DNA from: Paenibacillus peoriae KCTC 3763
GTDB taxonomy: Bacteria; Bacillota; Bacilli; Paenibacillales; Paenibacillaceae
Reading direction: 5' to 3'
Assembly (NCBI RefSeq): GCF_000236805.1
Contig: NZ_AGFX01000016.1
Span: forward strand, 62,001 to 126,000
Length of the DNA: 64,000 nt
A program made the position numbers and the translations under genes. Below are positions 29,170-35,917 of the stretch, piece by piece (the first letter of the stretch is position 1; each line of letters begins with the position of its first letter). The notes under the pieces are model-generated. The model ran no database searches. It saw nothing but the letters and a program-made list of their open reading frames with translations, and was not told where the DNA came from.

Positions 29170-29643
29170 TTATTTCTTTTTGTTCTTGTTGCTGCTGAAC
29201 GGATCTTCATACTCTTTTACACTCAGCTTATCTATGGCTTGATCATGTGCTTCTTGTTCACGAATGTATTTCGCTACGGTTGCTTCGTTTAAGCCCACTG
29301 TACTTACATAATATCCTTCTGCCCAGAATTCCCGATTCCCATATTTATACTTTAACTGCGCATGCTTCTCAAAGATCATTAACGAACTTTTCCCTTTTAG
29401 ATATCCCATAAATGCTGATACAGATATCTTTGGCGGAATTGCTACCAACATGTGTACATGATCTGGCATCATATGACCTTCCAGAATTTCCACGCCCTTG
29501 TACTTACGTAAGCGTTTAAAGATTTCAATTAAGTCTTTTCTTACTTGATTATAGATCTCTTTCCGTCTATACTTCGGGGTGAATACAATCTGGTATTTGC
29601 ACATCCACTTTGTGTGAGCTAAACTATAGCTCTTGTTTGCCAT
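29170..29643 (-). CDS. tnpA: IS200/IS605 family transposase TnpA
   Basis: Single-strand DNA transposase of the HUH (Y1) class, 157 residues. The metal-binding pair is in PDHVHMLVAIPP and the catalytic Tyr is probably in FWAEGYYVSTVGLNE. N-terminal HTKWMCKYQIVFTPKYRRK is typical of IS200. ATG 29643 is used; a longer frame to 29766 reads through the end hairpin. The gene appears intact. Confidence 0.92.
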   Translation of the reverse strand: MANKSYSLAHTKWMCKYQIVFTPKYRRKEIYNQVRKDLIEIFKRLRKYKGVEILEGHMMPDHVHMLVAIPPKISVSAFMGYLKGKSSLMIFEKHAQLKYKYGNREFWAEGYYVSTVGLNEATVAKYIREQEAHDQAIDKLSVKEYEDPFSSNKNKKK

Positions 29644-29721
29644 CGAAGACCATTCCTTTCTCTTGAGCCTGAACATCTCAATTGTATCGGAATGGTCTTG
29701 TTGGTCAAACCCTCGATCCCT

Positions 29722-29740
29722 CCACCCGCATAGCGGGTGG
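29722..29740. repeat. IS200 subterminal hairpin, tnpA-proximal
   Basis: CCACCCG, 5-base loop, CGGGTGG, followed by GTTTTTTG. Pairs structurally with 29036-29054. Confidence 0.75.
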
Positions 29741-30012
29741 TTTTTTGTTTCGCGCGTTTCACGCACTCAACTGGCTAAAGCCTAAACAAAAAATCCGCAT
29801 ATTATGCGACTTTTAAAGCAATCATGTTCTTGTCGTTGGACAATTGGCCACCTACTCACCTGGCTGAAGGCTACCGCCATATTTTTCCGTCTAGCTAACC
29901 ATAAGCCCCCTTTCAAACCACTCCTTTTGGCCACTAACCCATTCATTAGAACAAGCGTTCCAGAGGATACGCGAAAGATGAATTCCTGTAGGGTTTCCGC
30001 GTTCAAGGAGTC

Positions 30013-30111
30013 GCAGGCATAGGCAAGCATGAGGAACTGCTGGAAAGCTGCACGGTCTACAAGGAGATATTTGACTCCCAGCTAACAGAAAAGGAGGCCG
30101 ACAACGTATGA
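30013..30111 (+). pseudogene. C-terminal end of an ABC exporter ATPase
   Basis: A frame ending TGA 30109-30111 encodes GIGKHEELLESCTVYKEIF then DSQLTEKEADNV, which is the C-terminus of ABC multidrug-exporter half-transporters (GTHEELL...VYREI pattern). The rest of the gene is missing. Its stop overlaps the ATG of the next fragment (ATGA), as in heterodimeric exporter pairs. Confidence 0.6.
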
Positions 30112-30287
30112 AAGCCAAGACAAATAAAAAGCAGCAAGCGCCAGTAAATACCTTTGAGACAGAGGATGTTCCAAAAAACACAAAAGCAACGATTAAAAGC
30201 TCCATAGAGGCGGTTTGCAGTTTCATAATCGCGTTCAGAAATCATTGGAAGCTCTCCCTTCTTCTTTCTGAGATAGTTGGATGGTGA
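30108..30287 (+). pseudogene. N-terminal end of a second ABC exporter half-transporter
   Basis: ATG 30108 with AAGGAGG upstream encodes MKAKTNKKQQAPVNTF ... KNTKATIK, a typical exporter leader ending at the KATIKR-type segment, after which the sequence becomes unrelated and stops at 30287. It overlaps the 3' end of the opposite-strand gene at 30235. With the preceding fragment it marks a deletion scar of a two-gene exporter. Confidence 0.5.
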
Positions 30288-31044
30288 TGAGTGAAACCTC
30301 AATTTGCTCATAAAGTAGAATTTTTAAGTCATCCGAAGCATAGGTGGTAATCGTTGCATTAACTAGCCCCCCATACTGCGGGTATTTTACTATCAGCTTT
30401 CGGATGAAATCCAGTTTATGATCAACATCTTCTTGAGTTAACTCTTCCTCTGTCACGGTAAATACTGGGCTTTCATTCATTTTAAAAAGCATCCAAATAT
30501 CAAAGGCTTCCCGGCACTTGACCCATTCGCTAAAATCATCTTCTTCAAAGAACTGATAAATGGATGTTGAAATTTCCCCGGACTCAAGTAAACGAGAGAT
30601 GAGTGGAGCCCACAAATCTAAGATTCGGTCCCAATCTAGTTCCATCGGTTTTATGGCGGTTTGAACATCCTCTCCCTCAACAAAATCCACCACCCGTTGA
30701 AATGGAGTTTGTTCCATGGCTATCCATTCGAGCGGGAACAAAAATGGTTTTTGTGGAGAAAACATCGAATTGGCTATCAGATACAGGGCATCTGGATGCT
30801 GAAATCCGTGTTCTTTTCCTTTTTTCCAAATTGACTCCTTAAAGGTCTTTTTCGGGCGTGACCAGAACATGGCGATAAAGTGATTGCTACGGTATTCAAA
30901 GTCCGTTCGGATATTCCCAATTACCAGTTTTGCCAGGTAATCATGGGACTTGCTTGTACGCTGGATACGGTGCATTAACCGTTTGATATTTTTCTTTTTT
31001 TCTGGGTCTTTGGCAATGCTGACTTTTTCCAGTACACTCATCAT
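30235..31044 (-). CDS. unrecognised protein following the JetD-like gene
   Basis: 269 residues, mainly alpha-helical, rich in aromatic and acidic residues (DFEYRSNHFIAMFWSRPKK, FPLEWIAMEQTPFQRVV, FFEEDDFSEWVKCREAFDIW). I recognise no family, signal or membrane helix. The annotated ATG has only a weak ribosome site. Open codons continue upstream (EEQFSEERRGYTR) to a stop; shifting by one base in an A5 run at 31097-31101 joins a further coding-like stretch (LAGGELFAVQRNHGWVRK) reaching back to about 31168, 16 bases after the JetD-like stop. The native protein may therefore be about 310 residues and frameshifted here. Confidence 0.6.
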   Translation of the reverse strand: MMSVLEKVSIAKDPEKKKNIKRLMHRIQRTSKSHDYLAKLVIGNIRTDFEYRSNHFIAMFWSRPKKTFKESIWKKGKEHGFQHPDALYLIANSMFSPQKPFLFPLEWIAMEQTPFQRVVDFVEGEDVQTAIKPMELDWDRILDLWAPLISRLLESGEISTSIYQFFEEDDFSEWVKCREAFDIWMLFKMNESPVFTVTEEELTQEDVDHKLDFIRKLIVKYPQYGGLVNATITTYASDDLKILLYEQIEVSLITIQLSQKEEGRASNDF

Positions 31045-31183
31045 TCGGGTATAGCCACGTCTTTCCTCACTGAACTGTTCCTCAATATCTTTAAGATTTT
31101 TCTAACCCATCCATGGTTTCGCTGGACAGCAAATAGCTCACCCCCTGCTAAACGTTTCGTTATTGTTTTTTCCTTCTATCTGT

Positions 31184-32317
31184 CTACACTTGTGAGGTTT
31201 TGTCGATGGGAACGCAATCCGTTAGAGCTTCGGCGTTAAACACTTCCTGCGCAATCCGCTCTTTGTTTTGTAATAAAAAAGTAAGCAATTCCTTTGTTTT
31301 TAGAACCTGAAATTCGGATAGAAATAAAGCAAGCTGTCTCTCTGTAATTTTCTGTTTGGTAATAATAGAAGTCTTCTGACTCCAGCCATGACGCAAGGAC
31401 CATTCATAAAATTCCGTCGCGAGATGAATGTTAAACTTGGGATAGGTCCTCTTAAAATCAATAAAGATTTTATAACCTTCTGGGTCCAAATCCCCCGCAT
31501 ATCGCACGTTAACGCCGCCCGGGTTGGAAAGCATATCCTCAATATATTCAAAGTTTCCTATTATTCGGAATCCAGCTCCAAAGATAAGGAGTTCCGGCTT
31601 ACACTCGAAAGGCCACTTCTTTTCATAGATTAGCTGTTTACAGGTATTAAAGGTAGATAATCCCTCTAGCACCAGTACCTCTTGCACAGTAACCACTGTT
31701 GGGTTTTTAAAGTATACAAAAGGCTCCCGAACTGGATAACACACTAAGTCATCCAACGTAACCTTTAACCGTTTGAGGAAAGACTTCCCCTCTTTACTGC
31801 CTAGCCATTTTTCCTTTTCTTCTTTTTCGTTCCAAGGAGATAACCAGGAAAATAAATGAAGTGAACGCTCCTCCCTGGATATCGGCGTTCGTAGATGCCT
31901 TTTCTTCATAAAAGCGTGGATAATTTTTATTTTCCGCCATTCATCTTCTGTTTGTAACTGGGGGCTCGACCGGTAATACGATAAATCTAGCAGGTCGGAT
32001 ACTTCGACATACTGGTCGTATGACCAACTTTGGAGCTCCTTGTTGTTTCTAAACCAATACCACTCTCTTAGGAGCTTAGGCCCTTTTTTTATAACCCGTG
32101 CCGTTCTAGGAATCTCTAATACTCCATCATTAAGCAATTGGTCAATTATCAAAGAAAAAAGTTGAAATCCACCTCCCGCTTGGTATCTATTTATATCGTG
32201 AAAAGCACGAATCACTTCTTTTTCTATTGCAAACATACTAACCTTTTTCCTACTCCCTATTCTTAATCTTTGGGATAAATTATCTAATAGATAGCTAATT
32301 ATTTCTTCCTTCTTCAT
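31184..32317 (-). CDS. Wadjet JetD-like (DUF2220, TOPRIM) protein
   Basis: 377-residue protein. The C-terminal half (about 195-330) has the TOPRIM signature of JetD/MksG: an acidic residue in VTVQEVLVLEGLSTF, then LLIFGAGFRI and the metal-binding VRYAGDLDPEGYKI. The N-terminal half is helical and winged-helix-like, as in DUF3322/JetD. JetD is the nuclease that cuts plasmid DNA in Wadjet systems together with the SMC-kleisin complex JetABC. None of jetA, jetB or jetC is nearby, so this is an orphan with one unrecognised downstream partner. It lies near the right end of the Tn7-like element. Function as defence is inference. Confidence 0.75.
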   Translation of the reverse strand: MKKEEIISYLLDNLSQRLRIGSRKKVSMFAIEKEVIRAFHDINRYQAGGGFQLFSLIIDQLLNDGVLEIPRTARVIKKGPKLLREWYWFRNNKELQSWSYDQYVEVSDLLDLSYYRSSPQLQTEDEWRKIKIIHAFMKKRHLRTPISREERSLHLFSWLSPWNEKEEKEKWLGSKEGKSFLKRLKVTLDDLVCYPVREPFVYFKNPTVVTVQEVLVLEGLSTFNTCKQLIYEKKWPFECKPELLIFGAGFRIIGNFEYIEDMLSNPGGVNVRYAGDLDPEGYKIFIDFKRTYPKFNIHLATEFYEWSLRHGWSQKTSIITKQKITERQLALFLSEFQVLKTKELLTFLLQNKERIAQEVFNAEALTDCVPIDKTSQV

Positions 32318-32580
32318 TGGCCCCCCTTAAAAAGTACGCCGACGTCGAATACTATATCTCCATATTTATAACTACCTAAGGAATAAAACAAAGTAAAAAA
32401 CTCATAAAATGATAGATTTATTATCATCTTTACCAGGAAGTTAAACATTTATTTATTCTTTCTTTTCAGTATCAATTTCTTTTTAGGCATTTCTTCTCCT
32501 CAGGAATTACACTAATAAACGAGTTTTCCTTGAGTTTCAGGATACGTAAAAACGCCAAATAGCCCCTATCTATAAATCAG

Positions 32581-32814
32581 ATGGGAGAAGAGCTAGAATA
32601 TATCCAAGTTTGAAAAAGTGGCAACAAGGAAATCAAGTGCTTTTCGAACAATATCCAGGAATTGGGGAAACTGAACAAACAGGTACATCAAATAGTGGAA
32701 CAGAAACAAACTGTTTCCTTGGCTGTCAAATCCCACTCAAAATTATCGTACTTTCTTTCGCACTCGCAGTGTGTTGTTGAAGAGCCAATTCTTTCGCCTA
32801 GTTATAAGCGATGA
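32581..32814 (+). pseudogene. coding-like fragment with internal stop
   Basis: ATG 32581 opens a frame interrupted by one TGA after ten codons and then open for 66 codons. The product is hydrophilic and helical (IQELGKLNKQVHQIVEQKQ), unlike random sequence. No family recognised. Confidence 0.3.
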
Positions 32815-33011
32815 ATTGATCTATCACCCTTCTAGATCGTTGTGGATCCGATCCACTCTTTTTGCATACGAGAAACCTCTCCCGCAGATCTTAACTATGG
32901 TGACTGCTTGCGGAAACAGGCTCTTAGGCAGCAATTTTGCCTGCTGCATAGAATCGAATCCCAAACTAGGAATTCATCTGTGATTTTACTTTTATTGGTT
33001 AGTTCGATCTT

Positions 33012-33239
33012 TCAATCTGTTTCTTTTCCAATATCTCCATGTTGTTTTGAATAATAAGTCTCTGAGCACCACTTAATTTGAGGCTCTCTATTCTTTTCAT
33101 AAATTTTTATTAGTTGGTTTAAAACAAAAATCTTTTGTACAATATTTTCACAAAAAAAATTAAGCTGCCGATAATAAAAATTAATATCTTTTTGATAAGC
33201 CTGGCAATCCTTTTGATTCCTCTCATACACATCAAGAAG
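33012..33239 (-). pseudogene. coding-like fragment
   Basis: Minus-strand frame without ATG encoding LFQLLDVYERNQKDCQAYQK, then a helical, Lys/Glu-rich tail. It looks like the end of a coiled-coil protein. No family recognised. Confidence 0.25.
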
Positions 33240-33381
33240 TTGGAATAGACAATTTACATTAATCTAATATTTCTCAGAAATTAATAAACAAAATGAAAAC
33301 AGATTGACACTTTTTAACCCCGGCCTAACAAATACAATCTAAAACAGGTTTGCTAATTATCTAAATATCCTCGAAAGCTAA

Positions 33382-33489
33382 AGACAAACTTTGCCTGAGT
33401 ATCGACGGATCTTCCAAAAAGCAGAAAAAGATTTGAATGAGGGTAACACTTTCCCAAAAACGGGTTATCATTTCACCTACTATTCATAA
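33382..33489 (+). pseudogene. coding-like C-terminal fragment
   Basis: 35-codon frame between two stops encoding RQTLPEYRRIFQKAEKDLNE and ending GYHFTYYS. The charged helix followed by an aromatic tail looks like a protein C-terminus, possibly a leftover of the lost transposition genes, but I cannot assign it. Confidence 0.25.
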
Positions 33490-33495
33490 CTTAAA

Positions 33496-33531
33496 AACAG
33501 CCTCGATATAGGAGCTTTTATCGAGACTGTT
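33496..33531. terminator. stem-loop near the right end of the element
   Basis: AACAGCCTCGATA pairs with TATCGAGACTGTT (one mismatch) around a 10-base loop; followed by TATG, so a weak terminator. Confidence 0.5.
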
Positions 33532-33650
33532 TATGTTAGATATTAAATTCCTGTAGGTAAGAATGTATATAACAAAATTTTATTATAGTCGAGCAAAGGT
33601 GATTTTCCCTTTAGATAATGTTTGTCTCACTTCTTGTTATAAAAAATATA

Positions 33651-33698
33651 CTGTCCTTTTTCACCATAAAATAAGAAAACTTAGATTAATCATTAACA
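33651..33698 (+). repeat. copy of the uninterrupted target site inside the element
   Basis: Positions 33651-33676 match the left flank (23329-23354) in 25 of 26 bases, and 33672-33698 match the right flank (33831-33857) in 26 of 27. The copy therefore spans the join as it was before insertion, including the last codons of the methyltransferase gene. Confidence 0.8.
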
Positions 33699-33757
33699 GA
33701 TAATTTTGTATTTACTTAGCCTTAATTCCCGATTTTATTGGGTTTTCGGGGACATTG

Positions 33758-33830
33758 ACTGTCTCATTTAGATGGTATAAACAGTCTCATTTAATAATAT
33801 AATTAGTCTCAATTGATGATATAACCCACA
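33758..33830 (+). repeat. right end: three abutting TnsB-type repeats
   Basis: GTCTC cores begin at 33761, 33784 and 33806 within repeats of the form GTCTCATTTAGATGGTATAA. Spacing is 23 and 22 bases. The outermost copy is the terminal inverted repeat ending ACCCACA at 33830. A fourth, isolated copy lies at 33624. Confidence 0.85.
33803..33830 (-). repeat. right terminal inverted repeat
   Basis: Perfect 28-base complement of 23355-23382, followed by the TAAGA target duplication at 33831-33835. Confidence 0.92.
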
Positions 33831-33844
33831 TAAGAAAACTTAGA

Positions 33845-34639
33845 TCAATCATTAACACGCTGTCTCATCGCCTCAAATAATAGCACCGTAGAAGCCATCG
33901 CTGCATTTAGCGATTCCGCTTGCCCCTGCATCGGGATGAACACCGATTCATTGACCATGCGTGCGGTGGCATCGGAAATGCCTTGGCCCTCGTTGCCAAT
34001 TACGAGCCAGGTGGATGCACGCAAATCCACGTCATAGCATGACAGGCTGGCATCCAGCGAGGTGCTGATCAAGCGGGCCCCCTTGCTTTGCGCCTGCGGC
34101 AATAGCTCTTCCAGGCTGCCCTCAATCACGGGCAAGTGAAACAACGATCCCATGGTGGAGCGGATCGTTTTGGGATTATACAGGTCGGCGCAGCCATGAC
34201 CCAGAATAACGCCAGCAGCTCCGGCGGCGTCCGCACTGCGGATGATGGTGCCTACATTGCCGGGGTCCTGCACCCCGTCCAGCACCATCACGAGCGCATC
34301 TGGCTGCTCCAGCAATGCCGCGAATGCGCTGGGCTCCTCCTTACGCACGATGGCGAAGACGGACTGCGGCGTCTTCGTGTCGGTGCATTTGGCAATGACC
34401 GCCGCCGACACGGGAATCCATTCCATCGGCTGGTCAGCTTGATCCAGGCCATTCAGCTCAGCGGGAATGCCCTTGTCCAAATCATAAGCGACGCTTTCAA
34501 CAGCCGCGTCTGAACGCAGCGCTTCCTGCACCAGATGAATACCCTCGACAATATATTTATGCTGCCGGGTGCGATGCTTTTTCTCCAGCAGCTGCGCCCA
34601 TTCTTTTACACGGGCATTGTTCGGTGAAATGATTTCCAT
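33845..34639 (-). CDS. TrmH (SpoU) family RNA 2'-O-methyltransferase
   Basis: SAM-dependent ribose methyltransferase of 264 residues, YsgA/RlmB-like, probably acting on 23S rRNA. An N-terminal L30e-like RNA-binding domain (residues 1-95) precedes the SPOUT domain with three motifs: LDGVQDPGNVGTIIRSADAA, LVIGNEGQGIS and the knot motif IPMQGQAESLNAAMASTVLL. The gene is complete. Its 3' end lies 14 bases from the transposon's right end, so it is the probable recognition gene of the Tn7-like element. Which nucleotide is methylated cannot be told. Confidence 0.92.
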   Translation of the reverse strand: MEIISPNNARVKEWAQLLEKKHRTRQHKYIVEGIHLVQEALRSDAAVESVAYDLDKGIPAELNGLDQADQPMEWIPVSAAVIAKCTDTKTPQSVFAIVRKEEPSAFAALLEQPDALVMVLDGVQDPGNVGTIIRSADAAGAAGVILGHGCADLYNPKTIRSTMGSLFHLPVIEGSLEELLPQAQSKGARLISTSLDASLSCYDVDLRASTWLVIGNEGQGISDATARMVNESVFIPMQGQAESLNAAMASTVLLFEAMRQRVND

Positions 34640-34704
34640 ACGTTATCCGTCCGTTTCTTTAAAAATAAATGAAGCTTCACTTGTGCTTAAATACCAAGCC
34701 TCTG

Positions 34705-35367
34705 CTATGCAGCAAAAGCTAGCTCCAGCTTGGCCAGATCATCTTTATGACCCACAATGACCAGCACATCCCCCGCCTCCAGCCGATCTTCCGCATAAGG
34801 TGAGATGTTCATTTCCTGATTTCTGCGAATCGCCATCACATTGCAGCCGAAGCGTGCGCGTATATCGAGCTCCTTGAGATTTTTTCCAATCATAGAATCG
34901 GCGGCTTTCATCTCCAGGATACTGTAGTCCTTGGACAGCTCGATATAATCCAAAATATTGGGAGAGGTCAAATGATGGGCTACCCGCAGCCCCATATCCC
35001 GTTCAGGATAAACAACTTTATCTGCCCCAATCTTGCTCAGCACTTTCCCGTGTAGTTCATTTTGCGCTTTGACCACTAGAGCCGGTACACCCATGTCCTT
35101 AAGGATCAATGTCGTCAGAATACTGGCTTGAATATCTTCGCCAATCGCGACTACAATCACGTCAAAATTACGAATACCCAGCGCTCGCAGCGCTTCCTCA
35201 TCCGTCGAATCGGCAGACACGGCATGCGTCACAATATTTGACATCTCCTGTGTACGCTGCTCGTCCGAGTCAATAGCCAGTACATCAAACCCCATCTCAC
35301 TCAGTGCGGTGGCAACACTGGAACCAAAACGCCCCATGCCGATGACCGCATACTGTTTTTTTGCCAT
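34705..35367 (-). CDS. KtrA/KtrC-type potassium uptake regulator (RCK domains)
   Basis: Cytosolic gating ring protein of a Ktr potassium channel, 220 residues. RCK_N (1-140) has the nucleotide-binding motif VIGMGRFGSSVATALSEMG, binding ATP/ADP; RCK_C (about 140-220) may bind cyclic-di-AMP in Firmicutes. No ktrB/ktrD channel gene is adjacent, which favours the KtrC situation where the channel gene lies elsewhere. GGGAGG and AAGGA sites precede the ATG. Monocistronic. Confidence 0.9.
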   Translation of the reverse strand: MAKKQYAVIGMGRFGSSVATALSEMGFDVLAIDSDEQRTQEMSNIVTHAVSADSTDEEALRALGIRNFDVIVVAIGEDIQASILTTLILKDMGVPALVVKAQNELHGKVLSKIGADKVVYPERDMGLRVAHHLTSPNILDYIELSKDYSILEMKAADSMIGKNLKELDIRARFGCNVMAIRRNQEMNISPYAEDRLEAGDVLVIVGHKDDLAKLELAFAA

Positions 35368-35531
35368 TCCTTCTTAACCTCCCGATCACCATTCTGTCCG
35401 TCATAGTATAGCATAACACGCTACAAACATAAATTTTGGCATGCTTATGCCAAATGCTTCTTCATGTATACCTCTCTGTAGCGCAAGCCATAATACACCT
35501 GATAACTACTACAAACATACGGGAGGTACAC

Positions 35532-35765
35532 ATGCCCATTACACTGGATTTACGACAAGCGATTGTTCACAAAGTTCACGGCAAATCAGAAGCTGATCTT
35601 ACAGATATGATTATGGGGTCAGTGGATGGACCAGAGGCTGCTTTGCCTGGATTGGGTGTCATTCTTGAGGTCGCCTGGAAGCACATGAGCCCTAACCAGC
35701 AGCAGGAGTTCGTCCATTTGGCGCATGAACAAATTGATAAAATCAAACCCGTCCCATTAACCTAG
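35532..35765 (+). CDS. sspI: small acid-soluble spore protein SspI
   Basis: Minor spore-core protein, 77 residues, with the conserved sequence DLRQAIVHKVHGKSEADL and the PGLGVILEVAWKHM core found across spore-forming Bacillales. ATG 35532 with GGGAGG in front; a longer open frame to 35436 has no ribosome site. It is expected to be made in the forespore under SigG. Followed by a strong terminator. It lies beside the TrmH methyltransferase gene in related genomes, as here after the ktr gene. Confidence 0.93.
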   Translation: MPITLDLRQAIVHKVHGKSEADLTDMIMGSVDGPEAALPGLGVILEVAWKHMSPNQQQEFVHLAHEQIDKIKPVPLT

Positions 35766-35832
35766 TTCCTACGGTGCAAATTCTTGTTTATGTTCAGCCA
35801 TGCTCATGATTCTGCTCTTATCCGAAAATGAC

Positions 35833-35867
35833 AATAGTCCACTCGCCGTAACCTTGAGTGGACTATT
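35833..35867 (+). terminator. terminator between sspI and prfC
   Basis: AATAGTCCACTC and GAGTGGACTATT, a perfect 12-bp stem with an 11-base loop. Probably serves both convergent genes. Confidence 0.88.
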
Positions 35868-35917
35868 CGTTGTGTAGATCAAAATGGCAGAGATCAGTCT
35901 GCGATGCTGATTAAACC

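Larger units (their letters stand above)
28980..29790 (-). mobile_element. IS200/IS605-family element with TnpA only
   Basis: A tyrosine transposase gene sits between two matching subterminal hairpins (29036-29054 and 29722-29740) with the same CCACCCG/CGGGTGG stem. There is no TnpB. A perfect 11-bp hairpin (AAGTTCTTGTC, 28986-29017) lies near the distal end. IS200-type elements have no inverted repeats or target duplication, so the exact ends are approximate. Confidence 0.75.
23355..33830. mobile_element. Tn7-like element without visible transposition genes (10.5 kb)
   Basis: The ends are perfect 28-bp inverted repeats starting TGTGGGTTATATCATC (23355-23382 and complement 33803-33830), flanked on both sides by TAAGA (23350-23354, 33831-33835), a 5-bp target duplication. 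TGT ends, 5-bp duplication and repeated approximately 22-bp binding sites are the marks of the Tn7/Tn5053/Tn552 (TnsB/TniA) superfamily. The right end has three abutting repeats, the left end separated ones, as in Tn7. The right end is 14 bases past the stop of a TrmH-type methyltransferase gene. I find no TnsA, TnsB, TnsC or TniQ gene inside, so it is decayed or was mobilised in trans. Cargo is listed separately. Confidence 0.85.
32318..33844. other. 1.5-kb stretch without an intact gene
   Basis: AT-rich DNA between the JetD-like gene and the TrmH methyltransferase gene. It holds short coding-like fragments (listed separately), a stem-loop at 33496, a copy of the element's target site at 33651-33698 and the right transposon end at 33758-33830. 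Confidence 0.6.
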
